Positions 23,857 through 34,689 of a DNA stretch of 64,000 nt are shown in pieces. This stretch comes from Avena insularis. Taxonomy: Eukaryota > Streptophyta > Magnoliopsida > Poales > Poaceae. Both the position numbers and the translations under genes were made by a program. Location of the stretch: the NCBI GenBank assembly GCA_023614405.1, contig CM042688.1:69860253-69924252 (forward strand), given 5' to 3'. The notes under the pieces were generated by a model. It saw nothing but the letters and a program-made list of their open reading frames with translations. It was not told the origin of the DNA and did no database searches. Numbering within the stretch: position 1 is the stretch's first letter; every line of letters starts with the position of its first letter.

Positions 23857-26800
23857 GAGCATCCTCTCAAACTTTTATGCTTGAAGATGATAATATGTCT
23901 ATTATTCTTGGGAGACCTTTTCTTAAATACTGCAGGAGTTGTTATTAATTGTAATCAAGGAAAGGTGACCTTCAATGTTAATGACAAGGAACATACTGTC
24001 TATTTCCCCAAGAAGATTGAAAGGACTTATGGTTTGAATTCAATTGAACATGTTGAGGGCATGAAAGTTGGATAAATATATTGTCCCATACCAAGAGAAA
24101 ATTTTGAAACTATTATGATTGGGACCATTGCTATCAAGGTTGAGGTAACATAATCATTAGTGGAATACAAAGTTTTGTCTCATATGAAATTGTTTTGGTA
24201 GCAAGACCTGATCAACCTTGTTAACAAAAGGATTTCATTGAATAATACAATGTTTTCACCATGATTATCTCTGCTTACTTCTATTCTATCCATTTTAGTT
24301 TTTGCTTATGCCTAACTTAAAGGCATTAAAGAAAATTACTTATTGGGAGATAACCCAAAAGTTTTAGATGAGTCTTGGAAGTTATTACTTCAGTAATAAC
24401 CACTCCTTATCCTTTTTATTTGCTTTTTGTGCCAAGAGTAACCTCTATTGAGAGATAAGTAATGATTGGGAAAGTTGCTGTCCCGAAACAGATTTCTGTG
24501 CTTCACCGTAAAAATTCGTGTAAAATCTCTGAATGTCTTTTTGAGGCGAATTTTGTGCTTCTGCCCCAGGTTTTTATCTAACTTCCGTTAGTTCAACACA
24601 TTTTGATTTGAGCAACAGAAGGTCTTCGAAAAAATTCGTCTTTACCTGCTGGTCTGTTTTGACAGATTTCTGCCATTTTCTGCATTTGCTTCTTGTGGGT
24701 TCCTTTTTGAGTTCTTTTGGGGAATTGAGCTTTTTGAGGGAAATGCTACAGTAGATAGTGTTCTAATGGAAGTTTATTTGGTGTTAGAACTGAACCGTAA
24801 GACCTTTTATCTTGAGTGCACTAATGTTGCTAATAAAGATTGTGTGAAGTTTGTATGAAGGAAAAAATTTCAGGTGTATGGAAGGAATGAGTAATGAGAT
24901 GAAGGATGGACTAAAGCTCAAGCTTGGGGATGCCACGCGTGTCACCCCAGGAAATCTCCAAGAAGTACAAGCGTCAAAGCTTGGGGATGCCCAAGGCATC
25001 CCCTTCTTCATCAATAAAAATCCCAGGTTTCTTCCAAACACTTCATTTTTATTGTTTCATGCACATTTGTGTTGTTCTTGGAGCGTCTTCTTTTTCGTTT
25101 TTCGTTTTGGTTTTCGTTTCCTTGGTTTGCTTAGTTTGCTGAATAAATTGGTTGGACCCCCTCTTTCATACATTGGTTTGCAAATAGTTTGGTTTGGTTT
25201 GGTTTGGTTTGGAAAAGGGTAGGAAAGCTCATGCTTAAGTGGTAAAGAGAGCTTGTTTTTGACTGTGGCCTATGCTTTGTCATGCCATGCTTGATATTGT
25301 TTTGGATTTATGCTTAGTATTCTTTGCTGTAGCATGACTTGTTATAAACAATTGAGATTTCTGAATGTGCCTTGGATGAATCATGCGTTGTTTTAGCATA
25401 TTAAAGCATAGTATAGTGGTATTCTCCTTTGATGCTTTATTTGGGTTGACTTGGCACATGTTCACACCATGTTATGACTATACCAAGTCACCATAAGCCT
25501 TTATGATCCTTTAGTTTTCAACTTGTAGTATTACTTTATGCTTTGATCAATGATGTTTTGTCGCTCTGCATGATTATGGCCATTATTGCTCTCTTAGTTT
25601 GTCGCTCCCAGTCTTTTGCTAGCCTCCACAACAAAGTATGAGTTCCACTCATGCATCCAACTCCCTAAACCAAGTTATTCCAAAGAGTCCACCATACCTA
25701 CCTACTAGCTTATGCTATTCCAAGTATATTCATGCTTTTGTTTACCTTCCAAATTAAACTTGTTATGAGAAAACTAGTGATTAAAGCTCTCACGAACTTG
25801 ATGGCACACTTTATTTTTCTTGCCCTTAATAAACTTGAACCATTGTGTCGTCTATGTTGTATATGCTTGCATTTATTTGTTGGGAATTAGCAGAACCATG
25901 CTTTCATGGGGAACACTTTCAACATTGCACTTGGTACTTGTACCTAGTTGATATCATGCTATTTTGTATATGGATGTCGTCGGTGTGAAATGAAAGGGGA
26001 GCTTGTAAGTCCATGGAGTTATGTATATGTGTTAGAGAAATGCCTGGGCCGCTGGTCTAATCCATGCTGACATGGTGGAAACCTGCAGCGTAACCATAAT
26101 GAGCTGTCTATGAAGCATTCTTCTTATAAAAAAGAGTCCTATATTGAGAAAAAAAGAGGAAAAAAAAGAGATACTATGAAAAGAGGAAAGAGAGAAAAAG
26201 CACCATATTCCCATGGTAAATAAGAAGAAGATGCTTGTTGTCTGCTTGCCTTGTCATTTTGATATGGGGATTCTTCCGTATCATCGGGCAAGGGGTACCC
26301 CGTTGGCGGTTCTCTATGATACACATATACTTACGATGACAAGAACTTACCGGTGACTAAACTTGAGTAGCATGAGGAGCGGCCCTCGCATACAAGGGAC
26401 ATGAGATTTTTGACTTATACTTCGTCAAGCATGTACACCATAGTTTGTTCACTTTAACCTTAATCACTTCAAGATGCTTATGATAGGGCAATGAGAGCTG
26501 AAAGCTATTAAGTACCATAATTTTTGGAAGCTCTTTATGAGACTTGAATCCCTACTTCCTTCTATGAAGGCCTTTCTTCTACCATTACATTGAGTCTCCA
26601 CCTTCTACCTTTATGCACCTACTTTGAGAGCATAGTGGCCATTCTTAGTTCTATGTGCATTGTCCCAAGACTAGTTGATTGATGCATAACTTGATATTGC
26701 TTGTTTTAAACTATTGTATCTAGTCACTCTTATGAACTTTGAAGGTGTCCTATGCATTTATTATTTGCTACTTTATGAGGGACAAGCTGAATGCCACTAT

Positions 26801-27073
26801 GCTATGTTTTCTTTATGTGAAACAAACAAACGTCTTGCAAGGCATTGTTATTCATGAATCTTTTGTTTGTGCCTTTTTATGTTGCATCATAGTCTCTTTG
26901 TCTTATTGCTAGAACTTTGTCTTTCATGTTATGATTGAAGTACTATGATCCAGCTTTGAATGTTTTAAAAATATTTTGATCAAGTCTTTGATGGTGCATG
27001 TCACCTCAAAAATTATTCTTTCTTTTTATCACTTACCTACTCGAGGACGAGCAGGAGTTAAGCTTGGGGATGT
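23857..27073 (+). other. Array D unit 3, protease remnant and non-coding 3' internal region
   Basis: 23857-24075 holds the protease C-terminal remnant in the same frameshifted state as unit 2. 24076-27073 has no ORF. The last bases, GCTTGGGGATGT, form the polypurine-type tract before LTR 4. Small differences from units 1 and 2 include a 3-base loss near 24545 and GAGGACGAGCAGG for GAGGACTAGCAGG. Confidence 0.75.
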
Positions 27074-28505
27074 TGATACATTGCAAATGTATCTATAATT
27101 TTTGATGCTCCATGCTTGGTTTTATCCACTTTCTTGTGTTTTGTCCACACTTTGGAGTACTTTTCATATGATTTCTTGGACTAACCTATTAACAAGAGCC
27201 ACAGTGCCAGCTGCCTGTTTTATGCTGTTTTTGGTTCCAGGAAAGTCAGAAAATGAATATTCTCGGAATTGGACGGGACAAAAGCCAAAGTGCCTATTTT
27301 TCCAGAAGACTCCAGGAGCCAGAATACGAGACGGAGGAGGGCCAGGGGCTGGCCACACCCCCAGGCGTGGGCTGGGCCTGGCCGCGCCAGGGCATGGTGT
27401 GGTGGCCCCAGGCACCCCCTCGGTCTCCCTCTTCGCCTATAAGAAGCCTTCTGACCTAAAAACTTCGGGGGGTTCGACATTTTTCCATGAAAAGTTCCGC
27501 TGCGCCGCCGCCACCGAAGGGGAGATTCGGGGGACAGAAAGTCTCTGTTCCGGCACCCTGCCGGGACGGGGAAGTGCCCCCGGAGCCATCTCCATCAATC
27601 TCCACCATCATCTCCATCGACCATCCATGTTTCCCCATATATGAGTGAGTAATCCCCCGCTGTAGGCTATGGGGATGGTAGGGATTGGATGAGATCGTTC
27701 ATGTAATGGCATCAAATTGTTAGGGCATGGTGCCTAGTATCTTTTATTAGTGCTTTATGACTTTGTTGCGACTTGTTGTGCTTAATGCTTGTCACTAGGG
27801 CCCGAGTGCCATGATTTTAGATCTAAACTTATTATTGATTCATTATGATAGTATTGTTTTTGGTCTTATCTACAAGTTGTATACACACGTTGTTGTCCGG
27901 AACCTATGGCTCCGAAGTGACAGAAATCGGGATAATCGGAAGGGAAAGGCTTTGATGTGAGGATCACATGTGTTCATGGAGTGTTAATGCTTTGCTCCGG
28001 TGCTCTATTAAAAGGAGCACTTTAATTGCCAGTAGTTCCCTAGAGGCCCCGCTGCAAACGGGCTGGCAGGACAAAAGATGTTGTGCAAGTTCTCATTGCG
28101 AGCACGTATGACTATATATGGAACACATGCCTAGGATTGTCTAGTACTTGGATGCTTTATCTTATTTATCTGCAATTGCCCTATGTTCTGATTGCTATGT
28201 GAATTGTCTTGTCCATGCAACACCGTCCATCCATCCCTATGCCTACCGCACTCGAATCCCACTGTTTACTGCTTTTGTTACTACTGTATTTGCTTTACTA
28301 CTGCTGTTACTTTACTATTTCTACTACAAAACTGTTGCTACTGATAAACTGCTGTGAGCAAGATTGTTTCCAGGTGCAGCTGAATTGACAACTCAGTTGT
28401 TAAGGCTGATAAATATTCTTTGGCTCCCCTTGTGTCGAATCAATAAATTGGGTTTCACTTCCCTCGAAAATACTGCGATACACCCCCTATACTTGTGGGT
28501 CATCA
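27074..28505 (+). repeat. Array D LTR 4 (complete)
   Basis: Runs TGATACATTG to GGGTCATCA, then GGACG, the array's right target duplication. It contains CTATAAGAAG at about 27437-27446, a plausible TATA box after the GC-rich block, which reads CTATAGGAAG in LTRs 1, 2 and 3. Confidence 0.92.
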
Positions 28506-29200
28506 GGACGTGATAGAAATCTCTAAGGTACTAGATGTGTTGTTGCTACTAGGGAGAAAACAACAATCCTTTGTTCATAGAACAATCATATTGTTTACTT
28601 TACACGCAATCCATAATGCAATTATCTCTTGCTTGCAACTTAATACTGGAGGGGGTTCAGATGATAACCTGAAGGTGGATTATTAGTCATAGATGCAGTT
28701 GGATTATGGTCTATGTATAATGTTGTAATGCCCAATCAAATCTCATAGGATTCAAGATGATTAGTATATGCATGTATGCTTTCTTGATGTTTGTCAATTG
28801 CCCCGCTGTAATTTGTTCACCCACATGTCATCTATCTTAAGGAGAACCACCACTAGTGAAATATGGACCCCGGTCCTTTCTTTTACCATCAATCTACAAC
28901 TGTTTACTGTTTTGTGTTTACTTTCTGCAAGCTTTTACTTTCTTCCACACAATACGTTTAATCCTTTATTTTCAGCAAAACCGGTGAGATTGACAACCTC
29001 ACTATAAGTTGGGGGCAAAGTTCTATGGTTGTGTTGTGCATGACTCCGAGTTGGCAACAACACCTGGGAGGTGTTTCCTTGCTCCTACTGGTTCAATAAC
29101 CTTGGTTTCATAACTGAGGGAAAACTTGCTATTGTGCTCATCATACCTTCCTCTTGGGGTTCCCCAATGAGCTCGATGTGTTGAGCCAACAATCAATAGT

Positions 29201-29965
29201 CATCCATCGAATATTAATGGAAGAAGGTGCTAAACCAGTTGCGGAATTTAATAGAAGATTGAAGCCTAAAATGAAGGAAGTGGTAAGAAAAGAAATTGTA
29301 CGCCTACTGGACGCAGGTATAATCTATCCTGTTAAAGAAAGTGAATAGTAAGTCTGGTTCATTATGTCCCTAAGAAGGGTGGTTTTACTGTTGTTCCTAA
29401 TGAAAACAATGAGTTGATACCTACTGGAACTATTGTTGGGCATAGGATGTGCATAGACTTCAGGAAATTAAACAAAGAAACTAGGAAATATCACTATCAT
29501 TTACCGTTCATAGATCAAACTTTAGAAAGGTTAGAAAACCACACTCATTTTTGCTACTTGGATGGATACTATGGTTTCTCTCAAATAGTTGTTCATCCGG
29601 ATGACCAACTTAAAACAACTTTCATTAATCCTTATGGTTTACATGCTTACCGTCGTATGCCTTTTGGTTTCTATAATGCTCCAGACTTTTCAAAGATGCA
29701 TGACCGCTATTTTTTAGGATTTTATAGAACTGATAATGGAAGTATTTATGGATGACTTTTCTGTCTATTGAACTTCGTTTACTAGTTGCTTGGATAATCT
29801 CAAAAGAGTTTTACAATGTTGCGAAGAAACCAATCTTGTTCTAAACTAGGAGAAGTGCCGTTTTATGGTCAAAGAAGGTATAATCCTTGGACCCAAGGTA
29901 TCAGGTAAGGGAATTGAAGCGGATAGAGCTAAGGTTGAGGCAATAGAGAGAATGCCACAACCTAG
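29201..29965 (+). pseudogene. Element C reverse transcriptase, central part, cut by LTR F
   Basis: Resumes the polyprotein after LTR E with IHRILMEEGAKPVAEF, then EIVRLLDAGIIYPVKES, MCIDFRKLN, LPFIDQTLERL, FCYLDGYYGFSQI and YRRMPFGFYNAP. The catalytic box reads FMDDFSVY at about 29741-29760 and keeps both aspartates. Stops at 29346 and 29753, and frameshifts between the blocks, break it. The thumb part ILGPKVSGKGIEADRAKVEAI runs to the insertion point of LTR F. Athila-type RT; it continues at 31467. Confidence 0.88.
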
Positions 29966-31461
29966 TGATGACTCACAAGTATAGGGGGTGTATCGCAGTA
30001 TTTTTGATAAGTAAGAGTGTCGAACCCAACGAGGAGCAGAAGGTGCTGGCTAGTGGTATGGATCAGAAATTCTCTGCAAATACTTAGCAAATGGATTTTT
30101 AGGGTTTTTTGATAAAGCAAGTAAACGAAGTACGAGTAAATAAAAGACAGTAGGAATAAATGCAGCAAGTGGCCCAATCCTTTATGTAGCAAAGGACAAG
30201 CCGGTTGTATTACTTAAGATGACCAAACGTTCACGAGGACACATGGGAAGACTGTCAAGTGCTTTCGCTTCATATAGTTGATTAATCTTCTTTAGCTTGC
30301 TAAGTGTTGTGTGGGTGAACCTGTGCTAATGTATCGACCTTCCTAGGACTAATACATACTTGTGATTATACCCCTTGCAAACATTCGTAAGTACAAGAAA
30401 GTAATTAAGGTGGAAACCTAACCACAGCTTTAAACTCTAAGACCCTTACGTCCCTTGTGCAATGGTTTCCTAAGGGGGGTTTAGGTTTCTGTCACTCCGG
30501 CAACCCCTATGATTAGTAGCCAAATACACAATGCATTCCCCTAGGCCCATATAGGTGAAGTGTCATGTCGTCGACGTTCACATGACACCACTAGAAGAAG
30601 TACACCACAACTTAAATATCAAACTATTGAATCTTTCTCAACACAATTCCACTACTAATAACATGACTTCTCCCATGTCCTCAAGAACAAAACGGACTAC
30701 TCACAAGACATCATATGGATCATGATCAGAGATGGAATAATGATATATAAAAATATGAACATAAACAATAATTCAATGGTTCACTCAATAGCATCAACTA
30801 CAAAGAGTAATCAACACCGGGAAAGTTTCCCCTAAGAACCAATGCAAGATTCAACTCAATTGTTACAACAATATGGAGATGGTGATGAGGGTGCTGATGG
30901 TGATGATGGTGGTGGTGGTGATGATGATGATCCCGATGAAGTCCAGCTTGATGGTGGTGTTGATGGCAACGATCTCCCCTCTCCAGGAAGGAATTCCCCA
31001 GAATCACGGAGAGATCTTCTCTCGGTGTTTTCCGCATGAGGCGGAATCTTTCTATGGTCGCTCCCCGAGTCTTAGGGTTTCGGGAGGATAATATACGCCA
31101 AAGGGGAGTGCCAAGGGTGGACCAGGGCGGCCACACCACCTGGTGGCGCGGCCTAGGCTGGTCCGCGCCAGGGGGTGGTGTGGGCCCCTTGTGGCCCATC
31201 TCCAGCCCCCCTTCTGGCTTCCTTCGTCTTCTAGAAAAATAGGATTTTCCGTATATTTTCCCGGATTTTCTGATCTTCGCGAATTTTGCCTCCAAACAGC
31301 ACCTTTTCCATCAGAATCCTGACTGCAGCGGTCCATGCTCCAAAAGTCATCAACCATGCAAAAACAGATGAAATAACATAAGTATCACCTCTCAATAAGA
31401 AATATATCAATGAATAACAGTAAATTATGACATAGAATAGTGATGCAAAATGGACGTATCA
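29966..31461 (-). mobile_element. Element F: solo LTR of the element G family, reverse orientation
   Basis: On the plus strand it begins TGATGACTCACAAGTATAGG and ends ATGGACGTATCA. Read in reverse it starts TGATACGTCCATTTTGCAT and ends GGGTCATCA-like, matching the LTRs of element G over its whole 1.5 kb. CCTAG at 29961-29965 and 31462-31466 is a perfect target duplication. It contains GAT/ATC triplet runs around 30870-30940 and the GC-rich inverted repeat at about 31126-31187. No internal region, so a solo LTR. Confidence 0.92.
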
Positions 31462-31466
31462 CCTAG

Positions 31467-32172
31467 GGATATTAAAGGTATAAGAAGTTTCCTTGGCCAT
31501 GTGGGTTTTTATAGAAGGTTCATTAGAAATTTCTCTAGAATATCTAAACCTTTGACTAACCTCCTACAAAAGGGAGTAAGATTTAATTTGGATGATAAAT
31601 GTCTTGAAGCCTTTGATAAACTCAAAATGCTTTATCCCGTGATCCTATCATTAAACCACCTATTTGGGATACAACCTTTGACTTAATATGTGAAGCTAGT
31701 GATCATGCTGTAGGAGTAACTCTGGGACAACACATTGGTCGCAAATTTAATATTATACATCAGCTAGTAGAACTCTTAATGGTGCTCAAAAGAATTACCT
31801 CAAGGAAGAAAGGGAACTTTTTGTTGTATTTTTCTCTTGTGATAAATTTCATTCCTATATAGTTCATGCAAAAGAAAGAGTTCATACGGATCGTGATTGT
31901 TTAAAAGAACTCCTTGAGAGCAAATACCATAAGGCAAGACTGATCCGTTGGATCCTTTCACTTCAAGAATTTGAGTTGCAAATTATGCAGAGGCAATACA
32001 TAAAGATGTTAGATGCGGTGTCCATATTTGCCCAGCAAGACACCAAACTTGTTGAGAGGAACTTTAGTCCTGGTGATTTTTGTTTATGAGAATTATTCAA
32101 TGAACTAAGGTCAATTCCTCCAAAAGAGAAGAAGTCTTTGTTTTTGGAGGAGCTTTTCATCCCCGAATAAAC
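31467..32172 (+). pseudogene. Element C RT connection and RNase H, end of pol
   Basis: Begins DIKGIRSFLGHVGFYRRFIRNFSRISKPL, the RT-RNase H connection. After a frameshift near 31640 the RNase H follows with FDLICEASDHAVGVTLGQ, TLNGAQKNYLKEERELFVV, FHSYIVHAKERVHTD and RLIRWILSLQEFELQI. The catalytic Asp in the first strand reads CEASD. The reading ends with VERNFSPGDFCL and PPKEKKSLFLEELFIPE, then a stop at about 32170. No integrase zinc finger or DDE core follows, although integrase is expected here. Confidence 0.82.
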
Positions 32173-32296
32173 AAACGGTAAGTATTCCTACTCAAATAAG
32201 TGATTTGTTTTCACAGATTTTACTTCTGAAATTTTATTTTTGAATTCCTCGTGTTTTTCTGAAGTTTCTGAGGGTTTTTTACCAACTATACAGGCG

Positions 32297-32800
32297 CAAC
32301 TATATGACCAGAGAAAAACCTCCTGCCGTATAGTTGGTCGTTAAACTCTCTGTATCATCTTCGTGAAATTGTTTTCGAAGTCTGGACCTATACGGGCGCA
32401 ACTATATGACTAGGAGCTAAAATTCTGGCTGTATAGTTGGTCATTAAACTCCTAGACACTTTTGATTTTTGGTGTCTGTATCTATACGGTCGCAACTATA
32501 CGACCGGAGCCCATTATCTGGCCATATAGTTGGTCGTTGAACTCTCAGACACTTTTGATTTTGATGTCTGTATCTATACGGTCGCAACTATACGACCAGA
32601 GCTAAAATTCTGGCCATATAGTTGGTCGTTAAACTATCCGACACTTTTTGTTTGTCTTTTTTGTATGAAAAAACGTTATTGCGGTTCTGAAGTCGTGATT
32701 TAATCGACCTGGACTTGAGATATTTAGAAATATCTGCCCGGAACCAATTATACGGCCGGAGCTATACGGGATGCGCCCGTATAGTTGGTCGTTACGCGGC
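32297..32800. repeat. Tandem array of hairpin-forming repeats in element C
   Basis: Four units begin with CAACTATAYGACY at about 32297, 32399, 32493 and 32585 (spacing 102, 94 and 92 bases). Each has a partner arm, GTATAGTTGGTC or CATATAGTTGGTC, about 20 bases further on. A diverged fifth copy lies at 32744-32790. Unit spacers share ACACTTTTGATTTT and TGTCTGTATCTATACGG. The arms are the same as in the element's LTR palindromes at 4111-4164 and 42171-42224. It sits between pol and the extra ORF. Confidence 0.9.
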
Positions 32801-32904
32801 AGGACTCTTCCAAATCCGTGATTTATTTCATGTTTTGTTAAGATTCTCTTCTTGGGCGACAATTTGGTGTTTTTCGTGAGTTTTACCGACCTCTGACCCC
32901 CCTT

Positions 32905-32913
32905 ATATACTGC
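32905..32913 (+). promoter_or_regulatory. Putative internal TATA box upstream of element C extra ORF
   Basis: CTTATATACTGCC lies about 50 bases before ATG 32960 and 100 bases after the hairpin array, followed by a short pyrimidine-rich (TC) run. Position and sequence fit a plant core promoter. This is inference from sequence only. Confidence 0.35.
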
Positions 32914-32959
32914 CATTGTCTCTCTCTCTAAATCATAATCTCCAGGAATCAATCCAGCC

Positions 32960-33033
32960 ATGCTCTATCCCATTCCAGGCCGTGGGAAACCCCTGGGCCT
33001 CATTGCTCCTTCCAGGGACCGCTCTCGCAGCCC
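32960..33033 (+). pseudogene. Element C extra 3' ORF, N-terminal part, cut by element G
   Basis: ATG 32960 opens a basic, Pro/Ser/Arg-rich start (MLYPIPGRGKPLG, then SRDRSRSP). After about 25 codons the sequence passes into the left LTR of element G. The rest of the ORF lies at 40197-40860 in the stretch that directly follows G's right LTR. The start is preceded by a TATA-like box. Confidence 0.6.
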
Positions 33034-33652
33034 ATCGTCCATTTTGCACAACTATTCTATGTCATATATGGGCCTAGGGGAATGCATTATGTATTTGGCT
33101 ACTAATCGTAGGGGTTGCCAGAGTGACAGAAACCTGAACCCCCGTTAGGAAACCATTGCACAAGGGACGTAAGGGTCTTAGAGTTTAAAGCTGTGGTTAG
33201 GTTTCTACCTTAATTACTTTCTTGTACTTACGGATGTTTGCAAGGGTTATAATCACAAGTATGTATTAGTCCTAGGAAGGTAGGTACATTAGCACAGGTT
33301 CACCCACACAACACTTAGCAAGCTAAAGAAGATTAATCAACTATATGAAGCGAAAGCACTTGACAGTCTTCCCATGTGTCCTCGAGAACGTTTGGTCATC
33401 TTAAGTAACACAACCGGCTTGTCCTTTGCTGCATAAAGGATTGGTCCACTTGCTGCATTTATTCTTATTGTCTTTTGTTTACTCGTACTTTATTTACTTG
33501 CATTATCAAAAACCCCTAAAAATCCGTTTGCTAAGTATTTGCAGAGAATTCCTGATCCATACCACTAGTTAGCACCTTCTGCTCCTTGTTGGGTTCGACA
33601 CTCTTACTTATCGAAAATACTGCGATACACCCCCTATACTTGTGGGTCATCA
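33034..33652 (+). repeat. Element G 5' LTR with large internal deletion
   Basis: The first 30 bases (CGTCCATTTTGCACAACT) match the start of the right LTR. Then CTATGTCATA joins directly to TATGGGCCTAGG, which lies about 850 bases further on in the right LTR (39606). The join shares CATA, so a short-homology deletion is likely. The deleted part holds the GC-rich promoter region. Confidence 0.88.
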
Positions 33653-33663
33653 AGACTATTTTC

Positions 33664-33680
33664 TGGCGCCGTTGCCGGGA
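33664..33680 (+). other. Primer-binding site of element G
   Basis: TGGCGCCGTTGCCGGGA, eleven bases after the LTR. It is the same type as in D, one G shorter. Confidence 0.85.
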
Positions 33681-33765
33681 GTGAAGCACTATTGGAGAGT
33701 GGAACTGGTAAAGGAAACTTCTACTGTGAGTATCGTTTACTTCTATTAGTTGCTTTAATTTCGTT

Positions 33766-34689
33766 ATGGATAATTCACTGAGTTTCTTATTTGGTAATGC
33801 TACTACCATTGCTAAGGTAGTAGATAAACCACCACATGCTGAGAATGATGCTTTCAAAATACCTACAAGAATTATTGATCGTGTTATGGATAACTACTAT
33901 GTTGGGGATGGAACTGTCCATCCTGGTGATCATTTACTCTTTATACACGAATTATGCGGGTTGCTCAAGTGTGCAGGTATTACTACAGATCAAGTTAAGA
34001 AGAAGTTATTCTCATTATCACTAAAAGGAAGAGCTGAGGAATGGTATAAGCTGCTGAAGAATGGTCAAGCTCTGGAATGGGAGGAAATAGTGCCTCTCTT
34101 TTATTCAAAGTTCTATCCTCCTAGTGAAATTCATAAAGATTGAAATCAAATATACAACTTTTGGCCTCTTGATGGAGAGAGTACAGCTCAAGCTTGGGGG
34201 AGATTGAAGTTACTAATGCTCAAATGTCCCATTCATGAGCTCCCCAACAATATTATTATCAATAACTTTTATGCAAGGCTCCCTCTACATGATAAAGATT
34301 TACTAGATGCTTCTTGTGCTGGATCATTCACTCGCATGGAAGAAGAAGCTAAATGGGATCTTCTGGACTGTATTCAAGACAATGCTGAAGCTTGGGAGAA
34401 TGACAAAGGTAGAAAGTCAGGTATAAATTATGATTATGAATGCATTGAATCTTTTATGAGGACTGATGACTTTCAAAACATTAAAAATGCTTATGGTCTA
34501 GATTCTCAAGCTATTGCTTCTTATTTTAAGGCTTTTGCTTCCTATATAGAAGTGCCTAAAAAGAAGTGGAATAAGTATCATGAACTTATAAAGATGTTGC
34601 AAAGAGTGTTCCTGCAAGAAATACTGAAGTTTATACTGCTAATCATGTTTTACCTGAACCTTACATTGAAAAATGCCTTTCCCAGTTAA
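33766..34689 (+). pseudogene. Element G gag (capsid), one stop
   Basis: ATG 33766 opens MDNSLSFLFGNATTIAKVV. The capsid core has HPGDHLLFIHELCGLLKCAGI, KKKLFSLSLKGRAEEWYKLLKNG and FYSKFYPPSEIHKD. TGA 34141-34143 (likely from CGA) interrupts. The same frame goes on with NFWPLDGESTAQAWGRLKLLMLKCPIHELP, YARLPLHDKDLLDASC and a C-terminal FMRTDDFQNIKNAYGLDSQ block. Near 34590 the frame slips. This is Athila-type gag. It differs from the gag of element C and has no counterpart in array D. It would form the particle in which the element RNA is packaged. Confidence 0.8.

Larger units (their letters stand above)
9898..28505 (+). mobile_element. Array D: tandem LTR-int-LTR-int-LTR-int-LTR of a non-autonomous Athila-type element
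   Basis: Four LTR copies start with TGATACATTGCAAATGTATC at 9898, 15733, 21383 and 27074. Three nearly identical internal domains lie between them, with a period of about 5.65-5.84 kb. The outer ends have GGAAG (9893-9897) and GGACG (28506-28510), a five-base duplication with one mismatch, so the whole array occupies a single insertion site in LTR E. The second and third LTR-internal junctions share the same 165-bp deletion. The internal domain has two ORFs of unknown function and a protease remnant, but no RT or integrase. Unequal recombination between LTRs is the simplest origin. Confidence 0.92.
9022..29195 (+). mobile_element. Element E: Sabrina-like solo LTR, split by array D
   Basis: Two parts, 9022-9897 and 28511-29195, together about 1.56 kb, start TGATACGTTGCTAACGTATC and end CAACAATCA. 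The second half shows the Sabrina-type blocks: the AACTTAATACTGGA stretch, GATGATAACCTGAAGGTGGA, TTGTTCACCCACATGTCATC, CCGGTGAGATTGACAACCTC and the final TTCCTCTTGGGGTTCCCCAA. No internal region exists outside the nested array D, so this is a solo LTR left by LTR-LTR recombination. It sits in the RT coding region of element C. Confidence 0.85.

Noticed and set aside
30798..31357. ORFs with poly-His, poly-Asp or poly-Met on both strands
   Set aside because: They come from triplet runs in solo LTR F, not from genes.
32297..32800. Possible CRISPR array
   Set aside because: Repeats are about 92-102 bases apart with related spacers and imperfect arms, in a plant genome inside a retrotransposon. 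Tandem hairpin repeat is the better reading.
33766..34689. Possible host gene with two long exons
   Set aside because: The protein is Athila-type gag, in frame across one stop and placed right after a PBS.
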